A stretch of 64,000 nt of DNA from Siphonodentalium dalli (lineage: Eukaryota; Mollusca; Scaphopoda; Gadilida; Siphonodentaliidae): positions 114,718,723 to 114,782,722 of the forward strand of contig CP136063.1 in assembly GCA_032622095.1 (NCBI GenBank). Reading direction: 5' to 3'. The notes beneath the pieces are model-generated. The model was given only the letters and a program-made list of their open reading frames with translations. It was not told the DNA's origin and did not search any database. The position numbers and the translations under genes were made by a program. Of the stretch, positions 23,475 through 38,400 are shown piece by piece. Numbering within the stretch: the stretch's first letter is position 1; each line of letters starts with the position of its first letter.

Positions 23475-26400
23475 GTAACGAATTGTAGAGGCTTATACAC
23501 TGTTACATCAACATTCAGCAGTTATTTTTGAGTGGATAAATAAAGATTGTGATGCAGTTTTTTTTCTCTAACCATTTTACACACATTTTAGCATATAAAG
23601 TTCTCACATCTAATAATTAACTGGTATAGAAAACAACTTTGTATCACTTTTATGATTACAAATTGGATGGGGCAACTTTAAGAGCTGTTATATTAACCCT
23701 TTCTATACTGAATGGATTCTCCCACTCAGTTATTGGAATTGTCTATTATTCATCTGGAGGGTTGTTCAGAAAAAATAAACAGATGGCAGATAATATGAGC
23801 ACAGAAGGAGTCCTATTTATTAGTGTTCAGATAATAAGTTCAACAAATGACATATGTTGAACTTAATATCTGACCATTTCTTATGGGATAACTACTCATC
23901 AATGAGTATTTAGTATAGAAATGGTTAAAGGTCACTTGTTGAATTCTATGCACATGTTCAAAATATACTCAAACGAAGCCAAACACCGACTATCTGAAAC
24001 ATTCTAGTTCACAACATCACATAGCTTTAATCTTATTGCAGGAATTGAGCGGCCTTGGAGACAGAAAGCGACTTACAGCAAAGTGAGTTTTTATATGAAT
24101 TTTCTTAATCATGATGCCTTCATGAATAGTTTATATATCCTTAAATTAAAGATGTATTCAGAGTTCCAAACCTCTAGATACAACAATATAAAATATAATT
24201 TAACATAATTTTCTTCTTTGTTCTACTGCAAAATTGTTGAAAACCAAATATGGCATATAAACTTGACCTATAAATACCAAAGAATATTATTGTGTTATTG
24301 AAAAATTAACAAAATAATTGTTGGTGTCTCTCTAAAACATCGAGAGAATATGAAATGAATGCATAGAAAATTAAATATCAAACAAAATCGCATATTCCGT
24401 GTAAAACTTTTAGAAGTCCGGAAAAGGTATATTGTGTTATCTGAACATGAACCTTTTTAAAACTTCATGCACTGCTTTCTTTTCATTTTAATAATAAAAA
24501 TTATGTAGTACAATAGATATTTTGGAGCAATTACATCTCTAAATATTCTTTCCATGGTCTATATGTTCGATTTTTTTCAACCACTGATTAGAAATTTCAA
24601 CAGGCACAAATGATATAATCTCAAATTTACCTAAAAATATAAGAAACAAAAAGATTATTTTCAGCACTATCTGAATGAACTATATTTGTTCTTAAATCTT
24701 CCACGTCGGTATGTTTTGAGATACTTCTTACCAAATAATGTGTACATAAATTTGGGGTTCGAATGAGCCAAGTCCATTTAAATGTGTACTAGTATTTGCT
24801 TTGAACAAATTATACATCTTGTTCTGAAGCCTTGGAACTTTTTTAAGAAATTGAGGATTAAAACCTCCTTCACGGTTATTCGAGGTCTTGTGATGAGTTA
24901 CCAGATCTCCCATGTATTATATAAAAGGTGTATTACTCACTATTACTTTAGCATCGATGGTGATCAGCTCTAGATGGTTTCCTCGTATGAAATTTTGACT
25001 AATAGTGACATGATCTTATTATAATGAATATTATATGGCAACGGTAAAAGCTGCCAGTATGAAATATTTTTTTTTAATAGAAACTATGAAATTAATTAGT
25101 TTGCTAATACTTTCTATTTCAGAGACATTGGTTAGACACTGCTAAATTTGAGAATAATCTACATGTATGTCTGCAATCACACGCTTACCTACCTGTGACT
25201 GACACATTAATTACTTAAGAAATGAATGTAGCATCAGTGTATCTTATTGAAAAGCTGTTCATGTGCCCAATGACCACAGTGCCGTATTCCTTAGTGCAGC
25301 TACATTTATTTTTATGTTTATAATGTTTTTTTTGTTTTAGTAATATTGTTATAAAATAAGACTGAATATTTCTTATTCAATATTCTGGAACCTTATAGAT
25401 AAACTCACTGAGCACTGTGTGTATTTTGGGTATGAATGTGTTCTATTTGGGTACGAAACACCTGGCGCAATTGGCAATTTACCAAAATTTAGATGAGAGG
25501 ATTTACAATAATGCCCTAAATAATCGACTCCTTAACCACAGCATAATTATGGGTAATTTTTCAGGATTTAGTGAAATTTTATGACAATGTAATGAATGGC
25601 AACAAGCCATATTTCTGACTAAATCCTGAAATATTACCCATAATTATGCTGTGGTTAAGGAGTCGATTATTTGGGGCATTACTGTAGTTTGAAATACATG
25701 AGCCATGTAAATACCAGTATATGTATATTTATGCTCTTGTGTTTTCTTCACAGATCAATAGAGGACAGATATGTTGCAATGAGTGAGGTATCAAAGTCAA
25801 TGTCGGTTCTGAGTTTGGGGCTCTCCTGTTTCAAACTGACTAATTTTACACAAGTGAATGCATCGTCAAGTGAACCCAATACAGAGGAGACACAGAATCC
25901 ACATCGTAAATGGACATATGTTGTTCAGACATTCAACATTACCTTATTGTGTGATGAAGACTATGTCGTTGAACCCCTGGCTCTTCGTTTTCTTGTGGAC
26001 CATGGGTTTGATTTTAATAAGCAGTATTCTAAAGGTGTTCCTTACAACAGGGGTATTGATCGAGTGAGTAGATTTTTTATTTTGTCACTATTATCTTTTA
26101 ACAACTTCTTTACTAAATGGATTCTCCCATTCAGTTATGAAAATATACATTGAAATGGATTATTATTCATTTGGAAGCGTGCTCAAGTAACAACAGATTA
26201 GACAACAGATAGATGAAAAGCTAATACATGTACATGTGCAGAAGGATTCATATTCTTTAGTGGGAAATTTGAAGTATGTTACCGGTATATCAAACTATCA
26301 TGGCCAAAAATATAAAGAATGAAAGAGTGATACTATTATAATGATTATCTGCTGTGTCTGATTGATCGCAACTAAAATTAGGGGGGGACAGGACTAACCA

Positions 26401-29400
26401 GATAGTGATTTTGAAGTGTTTGCCCTGGTGGAAATTTGGAAACTGAGAAATTCTATGACGATGTTCAATATTCATTATTGGCATGTGTGGGATTTTTTAG
26501 GTGAGAAATCATCTCATAGCGATATTTTAAAGGCATTTTTTTCTGCGATAGAACACTGACAACTAATTTTAACTAATCATCGAGGACTGAATATTGCTGA
26601 TAAAATATTTACTCACCTTCAGCTTTTTAATGCTGATGTCCAGATCCATTTTTATGTGTACCCATACCATGTATGGTTCACATAATGCTGATGTCCAGAT
26701 CAACCATCCGTCGTTCGTCCATCCGTCTGTCTGTCCATCTGTCCGTAGACACTTGCTATCCGATTCGATTACTCAAGTATTTTTTATTGGATCCTGTTCA
26801 AATTTTATGTTTATGATGACACACCCCTCACCTGTATAGTTTTTGGTACGGTATCGATCGGTTGATTGGTTTAGAAATGATTAACACTTTCCATCCATAC
26901 CTGGTCATTTCTATCCGATGCCATAACTCATGTATTTTTTGTCCGATTGTGTTCATATTTTATATTCAGGTTTATGATGACACATGGCTCACCTGTATAG
27001 TTTTTGGTATAGATTGGTTGATCGGATTAGAAATAATTAACCCTTTCACACACATGCCATCCAAAGCTTAGTATGGTACACATAGCTTCGACGTCTGGAT
27101 TGACCACTTTTTATTCGATCTGAACCAAATTTTGTAAATGTGTTTCTCAGCCCAAGTTCGAGTTCGATTGTGGGTTTGATCAGAGTTTTTTTTATGGAGT
27201 TATGGCCCTTCTTCGACTTAGAATTCACGCATGCCGCAATAACTCAAAACAAATTTATCCGATTGAAACCAAATTTCGAATGTGAGTTTCTCAGCCCAAA
27301 ATACAGATAGAATTAATAATTTTGGTTTGATTTGATTATTTTTAACAGAATTATGGCCCTTTTAGATAGGATTTTAGCATCCAAGCTGAAAATAGCTAAT
27401 CACTATCGCCAAGGTATGGGTTAAACATCTGCCGATCGTGATCGGCCTCTCGTTATAAACAAAGTTGGACAAATAAATTCTCTCACCTCGGAATTGACAA
27501 CTTCCTCTTTCTGTTTGTGTCAGATGATCCTCTATGGATTGTGTGTTTCAGACAATTTACCAATAGATTAGGGGTACCATGAGTAATCATATAATCGATG
27601 AACTGTTGACTAAAGCTGATAATCGATTACCATTTCCTTTGTCGATTAATCTGTTATTTCGGATGTCGGAAAATGATGGGTATTATTGAATACCGTGTTT
27701 GTTTCACACAGTTCAATCTACAACCGAGGGGTTAACAGCCTTTGATCGCATATCAAAGAGATTCCGACATTACGAGTACTACTAATATATTGGAAATAGT
27801 CAGCATTCATCTGATGATGCGACATGGTTACTCTTCGGGTCGTTATATATTATACAAATTGGTGGCACTGTAGATTTGACCATATGGCAATGTCATTGTA
27901 TTATTCTACAAGAAAGGTGGCAATACGCCTTTGAAATGAGCCAACTGTCATCATGTTCAATGAACTGAATGTACTCACCCTTGATTGGACCAATGGGGAG
28001 TTGATTTACATTGTTCATATATATCCTATTAATGATCCCAAATGCAATTGAACTGTATCCCTTTAATAATTCTTTAGCAATACTTCCTCATAATCACAAG
28101 ATATCCAGAAACCAGGGAACCTTTGGCATTTTAATCAGTGATGTTCTCCGCAATGTCATTTGCGAGTATACCTGTACTTTGTTTGCATAAGTATACTTAG
28201 ATGTTACCAGTACAGGCTATTGCTTATTGTGTGGAGACTGGTGACTGAAAACTCCCTATTATCAAATACATGTACTTCACTTATTCTGAATCCTGAAGTT
28301 TGCAGGTGGGGGCCCACCTTTGTGATTGTTATCCACGCTCTGAAACTTATAAGTTTCCATAAAACTAGATTCCTTTTTAGGAACCACCGGCATCCATTCC
28401 AACTGTTATATTGTTTGTACGGAATGATTCCACCGATGTTATTAATATTAGGTAAGATTAATCACTTATATTAAATTATTGACGACTGATTATCATGATC
28501 AAAATCAATAATTGTGGCACCTCCACAAAAGATATCATAGTTTGTTCTATTTTTATATGTTTTTTTTAGAGTGACTCTCCCAGTGGACAGATGATCCGAG
28601 ACCTTTTCACAATGCTACTGCAGGCCAAACCAGCAATAGTCTTCCACAATGCACTTGTTGATCTTGTCTTTCTGTATCAGAGTTTCTATGCTAATCTGCC
28701 ATCCACATCAGCATCATTCCTTGCAGATCTTGAAGAGATGTTTCCAAGTGGCATCTTTGACTCTAAATTTATTGCTGACTATGAGGATAGACTACCAGCA
28801 TCCTACTTGGAATATGTGTTCAACAAATGGTATGTCCAGGGATATTTCTAACCAGAGTGGACCGAAACCTACATTTTGTAAATAACGAGAGTTTGGAAAC
28901 AAACTGGGAATATTTATAAACACCCAGTATTTTAACTTAAATCATCTTTAAAATAATAGTATGCGCTTATTAGCTCAACTTGACAAAGTCATGATTGAAC
29001 TATTGCCATGGGTTGGTGGCCGTCGTCCGTCAACAATTTCCGTTTGCACAATCTCATCCGATCGTCGCCAAACTCCATATGGATCTTTGGGGTTACCTCT
29101 AGATGGGAGCATCTACTTTTTCTAAAACACATTGCCGCCAGCAGCCATCTTTGATTTCAAATTTGAATCCAACGATGCACCCTGCATTTATTGGAGAATT
29201 GCTTTGAAAATACAGGCAGTTTAGGATCACCTCTAGATGGGAGCTATTGAATTTTACAATTTTTTATGGAAAAACATGGCCTTTGTCAGCCATCTTAGTC
29301 TATGTAGTCTATGCATGAATAATTACACCCACTTCATTTTATATAGTAAATTGCCGTTGAGTTTATCAAAGCTAATGTAATTATATCGGATAATTACATT

Positions 29401-32400
29401 AGGTCGAGATTTTATCAGTGCAACAAAAACGACCCAAAAGTACGCTATTTTATTCGCACTCGCTTCGCAGTACACATTTTTTTTCATGAAAGCTAATAAA
29501 AGAATAATAAATAACTATCCAAATAAAGACAATGCCCCAATATAATAAACATTCCCAAGCTGTTTACAGAGTGTAAATTTGGTCGTATTTGCGACGTTTC
29601 GTTACGAAATGCATGACTAAACATGCACAACTTTTTAGTTTTCGTTTCATTTATAATTTTATTTACATTTTCCCAGCAGGGACCACTTGTCATTTTGTAA
29701 GACCACAGGAGTGTGGAACTTGATTAATAATTGCATTAATTAGCCTAATTACCATTTTTTTGGCCATAAAGCTGGGCCAAAAAAAATGCTAATTAGCATA
29801 ATTAAGGCAGTTATTGATCAAGTTCCAAGCTCCTGTGGTAAGAGTATTAAATTTAGTGGTTATATATTCTGGGCACTACAATTTATATTATAGGATGAAA
29901 TTTTTAATTACTGTTTACAGATGTCCCCAAACATTGTACCAGTCCCGTGAGAAAACTGCAACATATTTTTTCCCTTCGTCTCAGTGTAACGATATGTTAC
30001 AAAGCGTTTCATGATTTCTGAGATTCCACAGAGACTGGCCCTACAAACTGAAACTTACAAAATCCCCGTAAAAAAAAATGCAGCATTCAATGTTTCTTCA
30101 CCTCCTTTTATTGTAGCGATATGTTGCAATAAAGTGTTATGAGGCGTTACCGGTACATTTTACAAATGATATTAAGTCCCCCCCCCCCAAAAAAACTGCA
30201 GCATATTATTAAAACTCATCTCAATGCAGCGATATGTTACAAAGTGTTACGAATCGTTATATGATTTCAGAGATCCACAGTGACCGCTCGTAGACAGGAC
30301 TGTGTTACAAATGATATAAAGTCCCTGTGAGAAAACTGCAGTATATTTTTTCAACTCGTCTCAGTGTAGCGATAAATTGTTACGAAGCATTACGTTACAT
30401 GTGCAACAGAACAAGAGAGAGAGAGAGAGTGAGAGAGAAGTGTGGAAGTCGCACCGAAAGTTGGTAGCACCCGGAATCCCAAGCCGGTCACACATCCATG
30501 GAATAACCGCGCCCGACGTTGCTTAACTTTGGTTATCACACAAAGCGTGTAACGACCGTGACCTATCAATCAGAGAAGTCATCGGCCTTCTATATTTACA
30601 ACGCGACCGCTATACACATGATTTCTGAGATCCACAGAGACCACTCGTTGATTGGTGTTACAAATAATGTAACGTCCCTGTGGAAAACCGCAGGATATTT
30701 CTTCTACTCGTCTCAGTGTACCGATATGTAATTATGTTAAAAAGTGTTACAAAGGTTTACGTGTCTGCATTATCTGGACACAAGCGATTTAATAATCACT
30801 TTAAATTTTACCAAATATATTAGTTTTTGAAAAATAAATCATCTTAAAATTCCATGCCATGATGATTTAATTCTTCTGAAAACTTGTTTCTCGGTAAAAT
30901 CACAATGACACAAAATGACTGTGCGAAAAATCGAAAATTAAAAATTATTTGGCTCATTGCCGATAGATAGGAGGATTCCTGTAAGAAAATTCTCACTAAA
31001 CTTTTTGATTATCGCATGTTCATGATTCCCAGTTGACATGGAGACTAACTGTATGGGTTCTGTATATTTTCCTCTTCCAAAATTCTGCTAATAATGTTTA
31101 ATTTTGATCAAAAGTTTATTAATGTTTTGTTTCGTCCTTGACATACGTTCGGGAAAAACCCACTCGATCTGCAGATCTGCAGATCGATCGATATTATTCG
31201 GACGGGAATGCAGCGAGTTGTTTTCGGCTCAAGTCTTGTCTGTTATTTGAGAACATATAGTTCCTTGTTTCAATCGTATTTTAAGGGCGAATATGTCTTT
31301 AAAATCAATATTTAACAATCGATGGCATAATTATAAGGAATAATCTCGGTTTCCTAATGTAATTACACAGTCTAAAGGCATATGCCGAATCACAAACCTA
31401 TAAATCGCGAAGCATGATTGGCACACCTTACAGACCACATCCTTCATCCGATCATCACCAAACTTCATATGGATTTTTTGGGTGACCACTAGACGGGAGC
31501 CTTAAAATGTTTCCGAATTTCATTGAAAACCAGTGGCCATCTTGTATTTTACTCTTTGTATGACTAAATCCGTTGGCACACCCTACAGGCCACCTTCCTC
31601 ATTCGATCATCTCCATTTTTCATATGAATGTTCGGGGTGACCTCTAGATAAGAGCCATCAATTTTCCCAAATTTTTTTTAAAACATTGCTGCCAACGGCC
31701 ATCTTTGATTTTACTCTTTGCATGACTTTATCCTTTGGCACACCCTATAGGCCACATCCCAAATCCGACCGATCATCACTAAATTTCAAATGGATCTTCC
31801 GGATGACCACTAAATGGGAACCATCAATTTTCTTCAAATTTCATTAAATAAACAGGGCCATCTTGGATTTCACATTTCAATCGACAGCCAACATTATTAG
31901 TGAAATATTTTGAAAATTTACAGACATTTTCAGGATCACTTCTAGATTGGATTTAACAAATTTGAACAATATTCGATCAAAAACTTCTTGTTAGCAGCCA
32001 TCTTAGATTTTCCTCTTTGCATCACTAAATACTTCGCAACAGTTTTATCCAATTGACCCCAATCTTCATATGGCTCTGCTGGTTGAACTCATATTACTTA
32101 AACGTTTAAACTTTCCTCATTCCTTATTGTTCTTTTGACTATAATGTATGACAGTATCCTCTCTCCAAGCTGCAGTGTCATCGACAATTTCATTTTAGTG
32201 AAAAAAAACTGATAAATTAGTACCTAGGTGTTTTTCTCACAAATAATATGTAGCATTCAATTAACATTACTGAAAAACACAACATAAGAAGAATGTAGAA
32301 TTGTAACTATATAGCCCTTAAATTCGGATGAATTTATTGCAGATACATTCAAGAGTTTTTGCTTTTTACTGTGATATAGATCCTTTCAAAATTCATGAGA

Positions 32401-35400
32401 AACTAGCTTTGTTCGCATATAGTGATGAATACATGATCATGCTGGATTTAGAATGTCAGTATGAAGGTTCTGATTTTTTAGTTGTCTATACTGCCCATTT
32501 GGATAAATAATGTATGAGGAAGTTCAGAGAGACTGGATTTTTAATTCCTCTTTCCTACATAATTGTTGCGAAACCATTTCATTTTCTCTAGAGCTGCACA
32601 AATATAACTAAAATATTGGTACACTGCATCTGTTTGGTTGTAAATTATGTTTACTTACTCTCACCTGCTGAATTCTAAGGAGGGTTCACTTGATAATTCT
32701 TACCTATCATATAATGATCACAGCCCTACCAGGGATGCACGTGGAACTTCAGGTAGATAGTACCTTTACACAGGGTTTCCGGGAAAAATAAATGAGTCCG
32801 TATTTCAGCTGTATTGGGGAAACATATAACACGACAGGGCTACGATGTTTTGTCCCGTCGGGAGAACATTTTGGTATTTGTTACTGAAAAGCAGTCATTT
32901 CCTTGTACCTGAGACAGTGCCTGAGATACTCATAAAGCAAACCAAAGATACGTATATCACTGAAGTTGATCATGTCTGTGGGTGCATTCATTCTGTTCAT
33001 GGTACCAGAGCGTTTGTCATGAAATTACGCACATGACCGCTGTCTGATTGAAGACTAAATAAATGAACAAGCCACGTGCTACAGTGTTTACAAATTTATA
33101 AGATTCCGACAGGTATATTTAAACACTAAAAAGCATCTATGCATTGACCAATAATACCTAGCAAGGAGAATTGAATTTAGTATTTCCAAAAATTTCAACA
33201 GGTAGCTTCCTTGAAAATGAAACCGAAAGGATATATATATTCTCAAATTTATTGAAAACAAATTGTGCTGTGACGTCATAATGCAGAAGATATTTATAGC
33301 GGCATAATCCGAATGGTAGCAAATCGTTCCAACTCGGGTCACATAGCTTGTTCAATAGTCTGCTTTAGTCCAACAACTATAGTTAGGACCACTGATATGA
33401 ACAGAGTTTTAGACCCTGTGTTATGAAATGTAATTGAGTTTTGCCGGGAAATGTGAACACGTGCGTCGTTGTTAATGTGTTTGTGCTTGGGGGGGATAAC
33501 GAAACTATTATTGGCCGTACTTTGTCTTTATCTCCATATTGGGGGATATTTTTTGCACGGGATCTCCGAGCGTGAGTAGTTTCATTCGCATAAATCCCGT
33601 GCACAAAATGTCCATACTCAGCAGCCCGGCATTCTTTGATGCTATCGTGACATTTTCATATGTGTATTACGCTGTATACAATTAACATCTCTATTTGACC
33701 GCACATCAAACATTGCATTGTAGTTTTGGCACTTTTATTTCAAAGGGTTACACTGTACTGGTAACATACTGTGCTCAATTGACCAGCCTTTTCATCAGTA
33801 TTCTGTTTAACCCTCGAACTCCCGTTGAAGTAGGATTTTTTTTACAAGCTATCAAATTTAGATACCATACATGTATGTCTTAAACATATTTTAATCGAGG
33901 GGAATGAAGCCGTTACACGGATGCTGAGCCGTAGTAACGGAAACCCTGCTTTACATCATTAATAACATGAGGCATATAGATTCTGATGTCTGTAATATAG
34001 TAGAAAATATCCTGAGAGCTCATGTATAGGGCCTACTTTGTGCAAAGAGCCAGTGTTCAAAGGGTTAAGGTATGCTTTCAATATTATTCAGTAGCTTAAC
34101 TGTTATTAATTTCAGCCAGAGATGTATCCAAGCTTTGTTATTCAGCAGGTGAGAGTATGGAGTCGCCACCTGTTCCAATCTCCCACATCAAGGAGAAATA
34201 TTTTCTTTGTTGGTAACTTCCTAGCCATCTCATTTTATTAATTTTTGTACAGCTACAGAGAACACGACAAAGACTTCGGTACCAAATCAGCCATCAGTAT
34301 CAACTTTCCATGCTATCCTGAAAGCTACCCACATGTGAACTATTGCCAGTGCAAAATGTTCAGCCACAATCGAGAAGGGCAGCAGTTCTCTACAAACGAT
34401 TTACTTGAAGCTGTGTGCGAAGTATATGCTGTGAGTATAGTCTTAAGCTTAGCTCATTCGATGCTGAGCCCCCTGTAAATTGTTTCCTGGTGGCCAGCCC
34501 CCTTGAGCGACATCATGGCATCATATTGTGTTTAAGCATCCATCAGCTACCATTTTGAGGTTGATTTTCTGGCTTAGAGCCACCAATGTAGTTATAAAAT
34601 TCCAGAATGGAATGTATCGTGTAAATGTACAACTGATGCAAAAAAACTCACAGACCCCACCTCAGAACCAACCAAGGATGAAATACTTGCTAACAAAATA
34701 CATTAATTTACACATTGAAGAGACATCAATAAGACCTTCTTACTACAATGCCGGGCGGAGAACATAAAATATTTTGCAATGTAGACTACGAAACAACTGC
34801 AGTGATCTGAACTTCGATAAATTCAAAAATGTCATCTCATCAAGCCTGTGTTGCTCCTGCGGTAACCAATGTGAAGAGGCAAGCCATTTTTTCTTTGAAT
34901 GCCCTTTCTATACAGATGCAAGAAACCATATGTGGACATGACTAGATGAGCATAAAGGCGATTTAATAGGCGATTATTTGAGACAGGACTGCGCCCACTG
35001 CCATAGCCACAACTACAACCTGCATGTTTTGATTGAGAGACGGTGCCCCTATGTATACATGTATCTGGCCGATCGCATGGGACACCGTCCCCCATACAAA
35101 TAACATTTAACAAAACTCTCATCAAAATTCATTCCTGCAACACCATCAATTTTAATTCATCAGCAGCTGAACGCCAGGGGAGAGGAGTTTCACTAAGTTT
35201 GGTAACTTGTGCTCGGAACCCCTGTGCACCCACAACATTATTTACAAATTATGTGTTATGTAAAATATTCCATGTATATGTGGGTCACAATAAATATGTT
35301 CAAAGTTATAAAAGTAAGTGTCGTCTTTATCAAAGATAAATGTTAGTCAATGTTAGTACACAGTCCCCGTATACTGGTCTATGAAATTGTGTGATACCAT

Positions 35401-38400
35401 TTATCTCCGTCAAAGATATCTTGGACACTGAACTATTGGTTATACATCATGCTTCGCACATCATAGAAGAGTTTAAGAAAAAAATTGTGCCGTGATTTCT
35501 TTGCTAAACCCATTACTTTTCCATAGGTAATGAAATGGTACAAAATACTTACTGTACATTTTTGTGCACTTCTCGGAAGTGGCTATCATTGACCATGTGA
35601 CAGTATTTCTATTAAATCCCAGGTCAAGGTGAGTTCAAACTCTGCTTATACAAATATACATTGTTATATTATTAAATTTTCATACAATTTTCAACAAAAA
35701 ATAATGTCGGGTAATTGTTTGCTCAGCGGTTTTGAGAAACCTAGCATCGATAAACATGCACCATACGTGGTTTGCGCTTGGTGCAATTCGGACTCGACTT
35801 GTCAAATATGTTCCAGCTAGCTGCTGCATTCCTTCTGGACCAGAGTAGGTGACCAAGACATCCTCCGCCTCTGATGTGGCACCTTCTTCTGCCACCTCCA
35901 TATGGCCGTACTGGCCCAGAGCTATGGAGTGGGCATGCCTCTATTAGACCTCCACATCCTCTGCAGAGAAGGGCAGCGGTGGAGGGTCTGTGGCCGATGG
36001 GGGGTCTATTATTCATCTGGAGAGGTGCTTATGGGAACTGAGCAGACGACAGCGAGACCAAAGGATAATGCAAATGCAGAAGGATTCTTATAGATTGATA
36101 GGGAATGTTCAGAGAATAAGTTTCTCCTTTTGTTGACCTTATTATCTGAACATTTCCCGAGGGAACCACATGTAAATTAGAGACAAGTAACGGTATAGAA
36201 ATTGTTAAGAATAAATTATAAAATTTTTTAATTTGGCCGCCCGCCCAATTTTCCAAAAAAGTTAGATGAGAATCTAGTATTTTATTTATATTGGCCTTAT
36301 CTTTCATTGATGTACAGTAATGCTCTAATTAATCGACTCCTTAACCACAGCAGAATTATGGGTAACTTTTCAGGATTTAGTCGAAAATATGGCTTGTTGC
36401 CATTCATCGGAAAGCTCTGTAGTTGACTTTGAAAGTGTTCCAAAAACACTGTCCCGATAGGAAGTTCAATGGGTTTATGCTGGATGAAGGATCAAACACT
36501 TAATATTAAATATACATCGGGCATTAGTCAATTTTGCCTGCAGATCATCGTAAATCATTCAGATAGGCTTTTTCCTTATTGGAACATCACTAATTCTAGA
36601 AGTAGAGACTATTATTCTCTCCAGTCAGGCCAAAAAAACAAACAGATGCACAATACAAATATATGTAAAAATTCTTGATAAATGTTTCTTTAGGTCTGAC
36701 CACCATGCTGTTTCATGCAAATGTTCGGTCTCTGTTCCACAGCCAGTCAAACAGATGTAGTCTGTATTAAGGAGACCATTCAAAACTCTCAATGTTGAAA
36801 TATTCTCCAACATGATCGAAGCGATTATGGATGATAGTTGATATACCGTAATTTCTTATAATTCTTCTGTATCATGGGTAATTTGATTTTGATGAAACAA
36901 GTCAAAGTGTCAAAATTTCTGCATTCACTACCACTCCATTAACTTTAACATTTGACAATAGCCCCTGTTCAAGTTGAGCTTCAGTGTCATTGAAACTTTC
37001 ATTTCCGAACTCTGTTAAAAAACATGGCCGACAGCAGCCATATTCGGTTTCAAATTTGGATCCATCGGCTCACCATGCAGGGGCTATTGAATTTGAACGA
37101 TTTCCGATAAAAACATGGCCACTGGCAGCCATCTTGTATCTTACTCTTTGCATCACTAAATCCTTTGGCACACCCTACAGGACACATCCCTCATTCAATT
37201 GTTACCAAACTTTATGTGGATCCTCAGGGTGATCTCTTACTGTTATTTCCGAATTCTGTTAAAAAACATGGCTGCCAGTGGCCATCTTGGATTTTACTCT
37301 TTGTATGACTAAATCCTTTAGCACACCCTACACGTCACATCTCTAATCCGATCATCACCAAACTTGGATCTTTGGGGTGACCTCTAGATGGGAGCTTACT
37401 ATATGTTCCGAATTCTGTTAAAAATATGGCTGCAAGTTGCCATCTTGATTTTACTCTTTGTTTGACCATTGGGTGTTTAGTATTACATAGACATACCAAC
37501 TTTCTGCATACCCTATCGCCCCATTAACTAACATTTGACATTAGCCCCTATCCAATTTGAACTTCAGTGTCATTGACACTTTCACTATTTTTCGACTATG
37601 CAGGCATCTTTTCTAGGAGGTTTTAGCAAGATGAATTTTTGCCCAAATAGTAGCAAAAATAAGTGATATTCAGATACACTGAAACTCCTACTAAAACACC
37701 TTCTGTGAAACTGCCTTCTGTTGAGCTCATATTCGGTATGGAGGGTCCTTGGAATTCAGACTTGTTGAAATTATGTTGGCTTATTAATAAGGAGAGGGGT
37801 TAGTTGACTTTAACGCTGTTATCTCATACCAGTTCACTGAAATTCCTTCTAAATCAGGCATGTTGAGTTCATATTTATTATGGAGGGTCCTTTTTGGAAC
37901 AGTGACGTTTCTAGTTTGCATGGGAAAATATGTCATATTTGAATAATATAGTTAACACTTTCAGTGCCAAGTCCGATTTTTGTATCAACCAATATTTCCT
38001 TGATCATTTTTCAAATTTATTGATTATAATAATGTGATACATTGATGGAAAGAGCGCTAAGAACTCTTTCCATCAATGTATCACATTATTATAAACAATA
38101 ATTTGGAAAAATGATCAAGGAAATATGGGTTGATACAAAAATCGGACTTGGCACTGAAAGGGTTTTAAACCTACATATTCCTGTCAAAGATACGTTACAC
38201 ACTGAACTACATGTTATATTCATTTTCATTCACAAAGAGAGGATCTATAAGATCCGTTTAAAATTTATTATTTTGGTACGAAATAGCTTAAGTACCTTTT
38301 TGAATCATTATTATGACGTAGCAAGTCACAGGTCACGTGTCCACTAGCTGTATATAAGGCAGTGGACATCCACAGGTAAGTTCTCTTTTCATCTTTGTGC

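Noticed and set aside
35680-36016. GC-richer open frames on the minus strand in TOE1 intron 5
   Set aside because: Protein-like texture but no recognisable family, stops in adjacent frames and no splice context.
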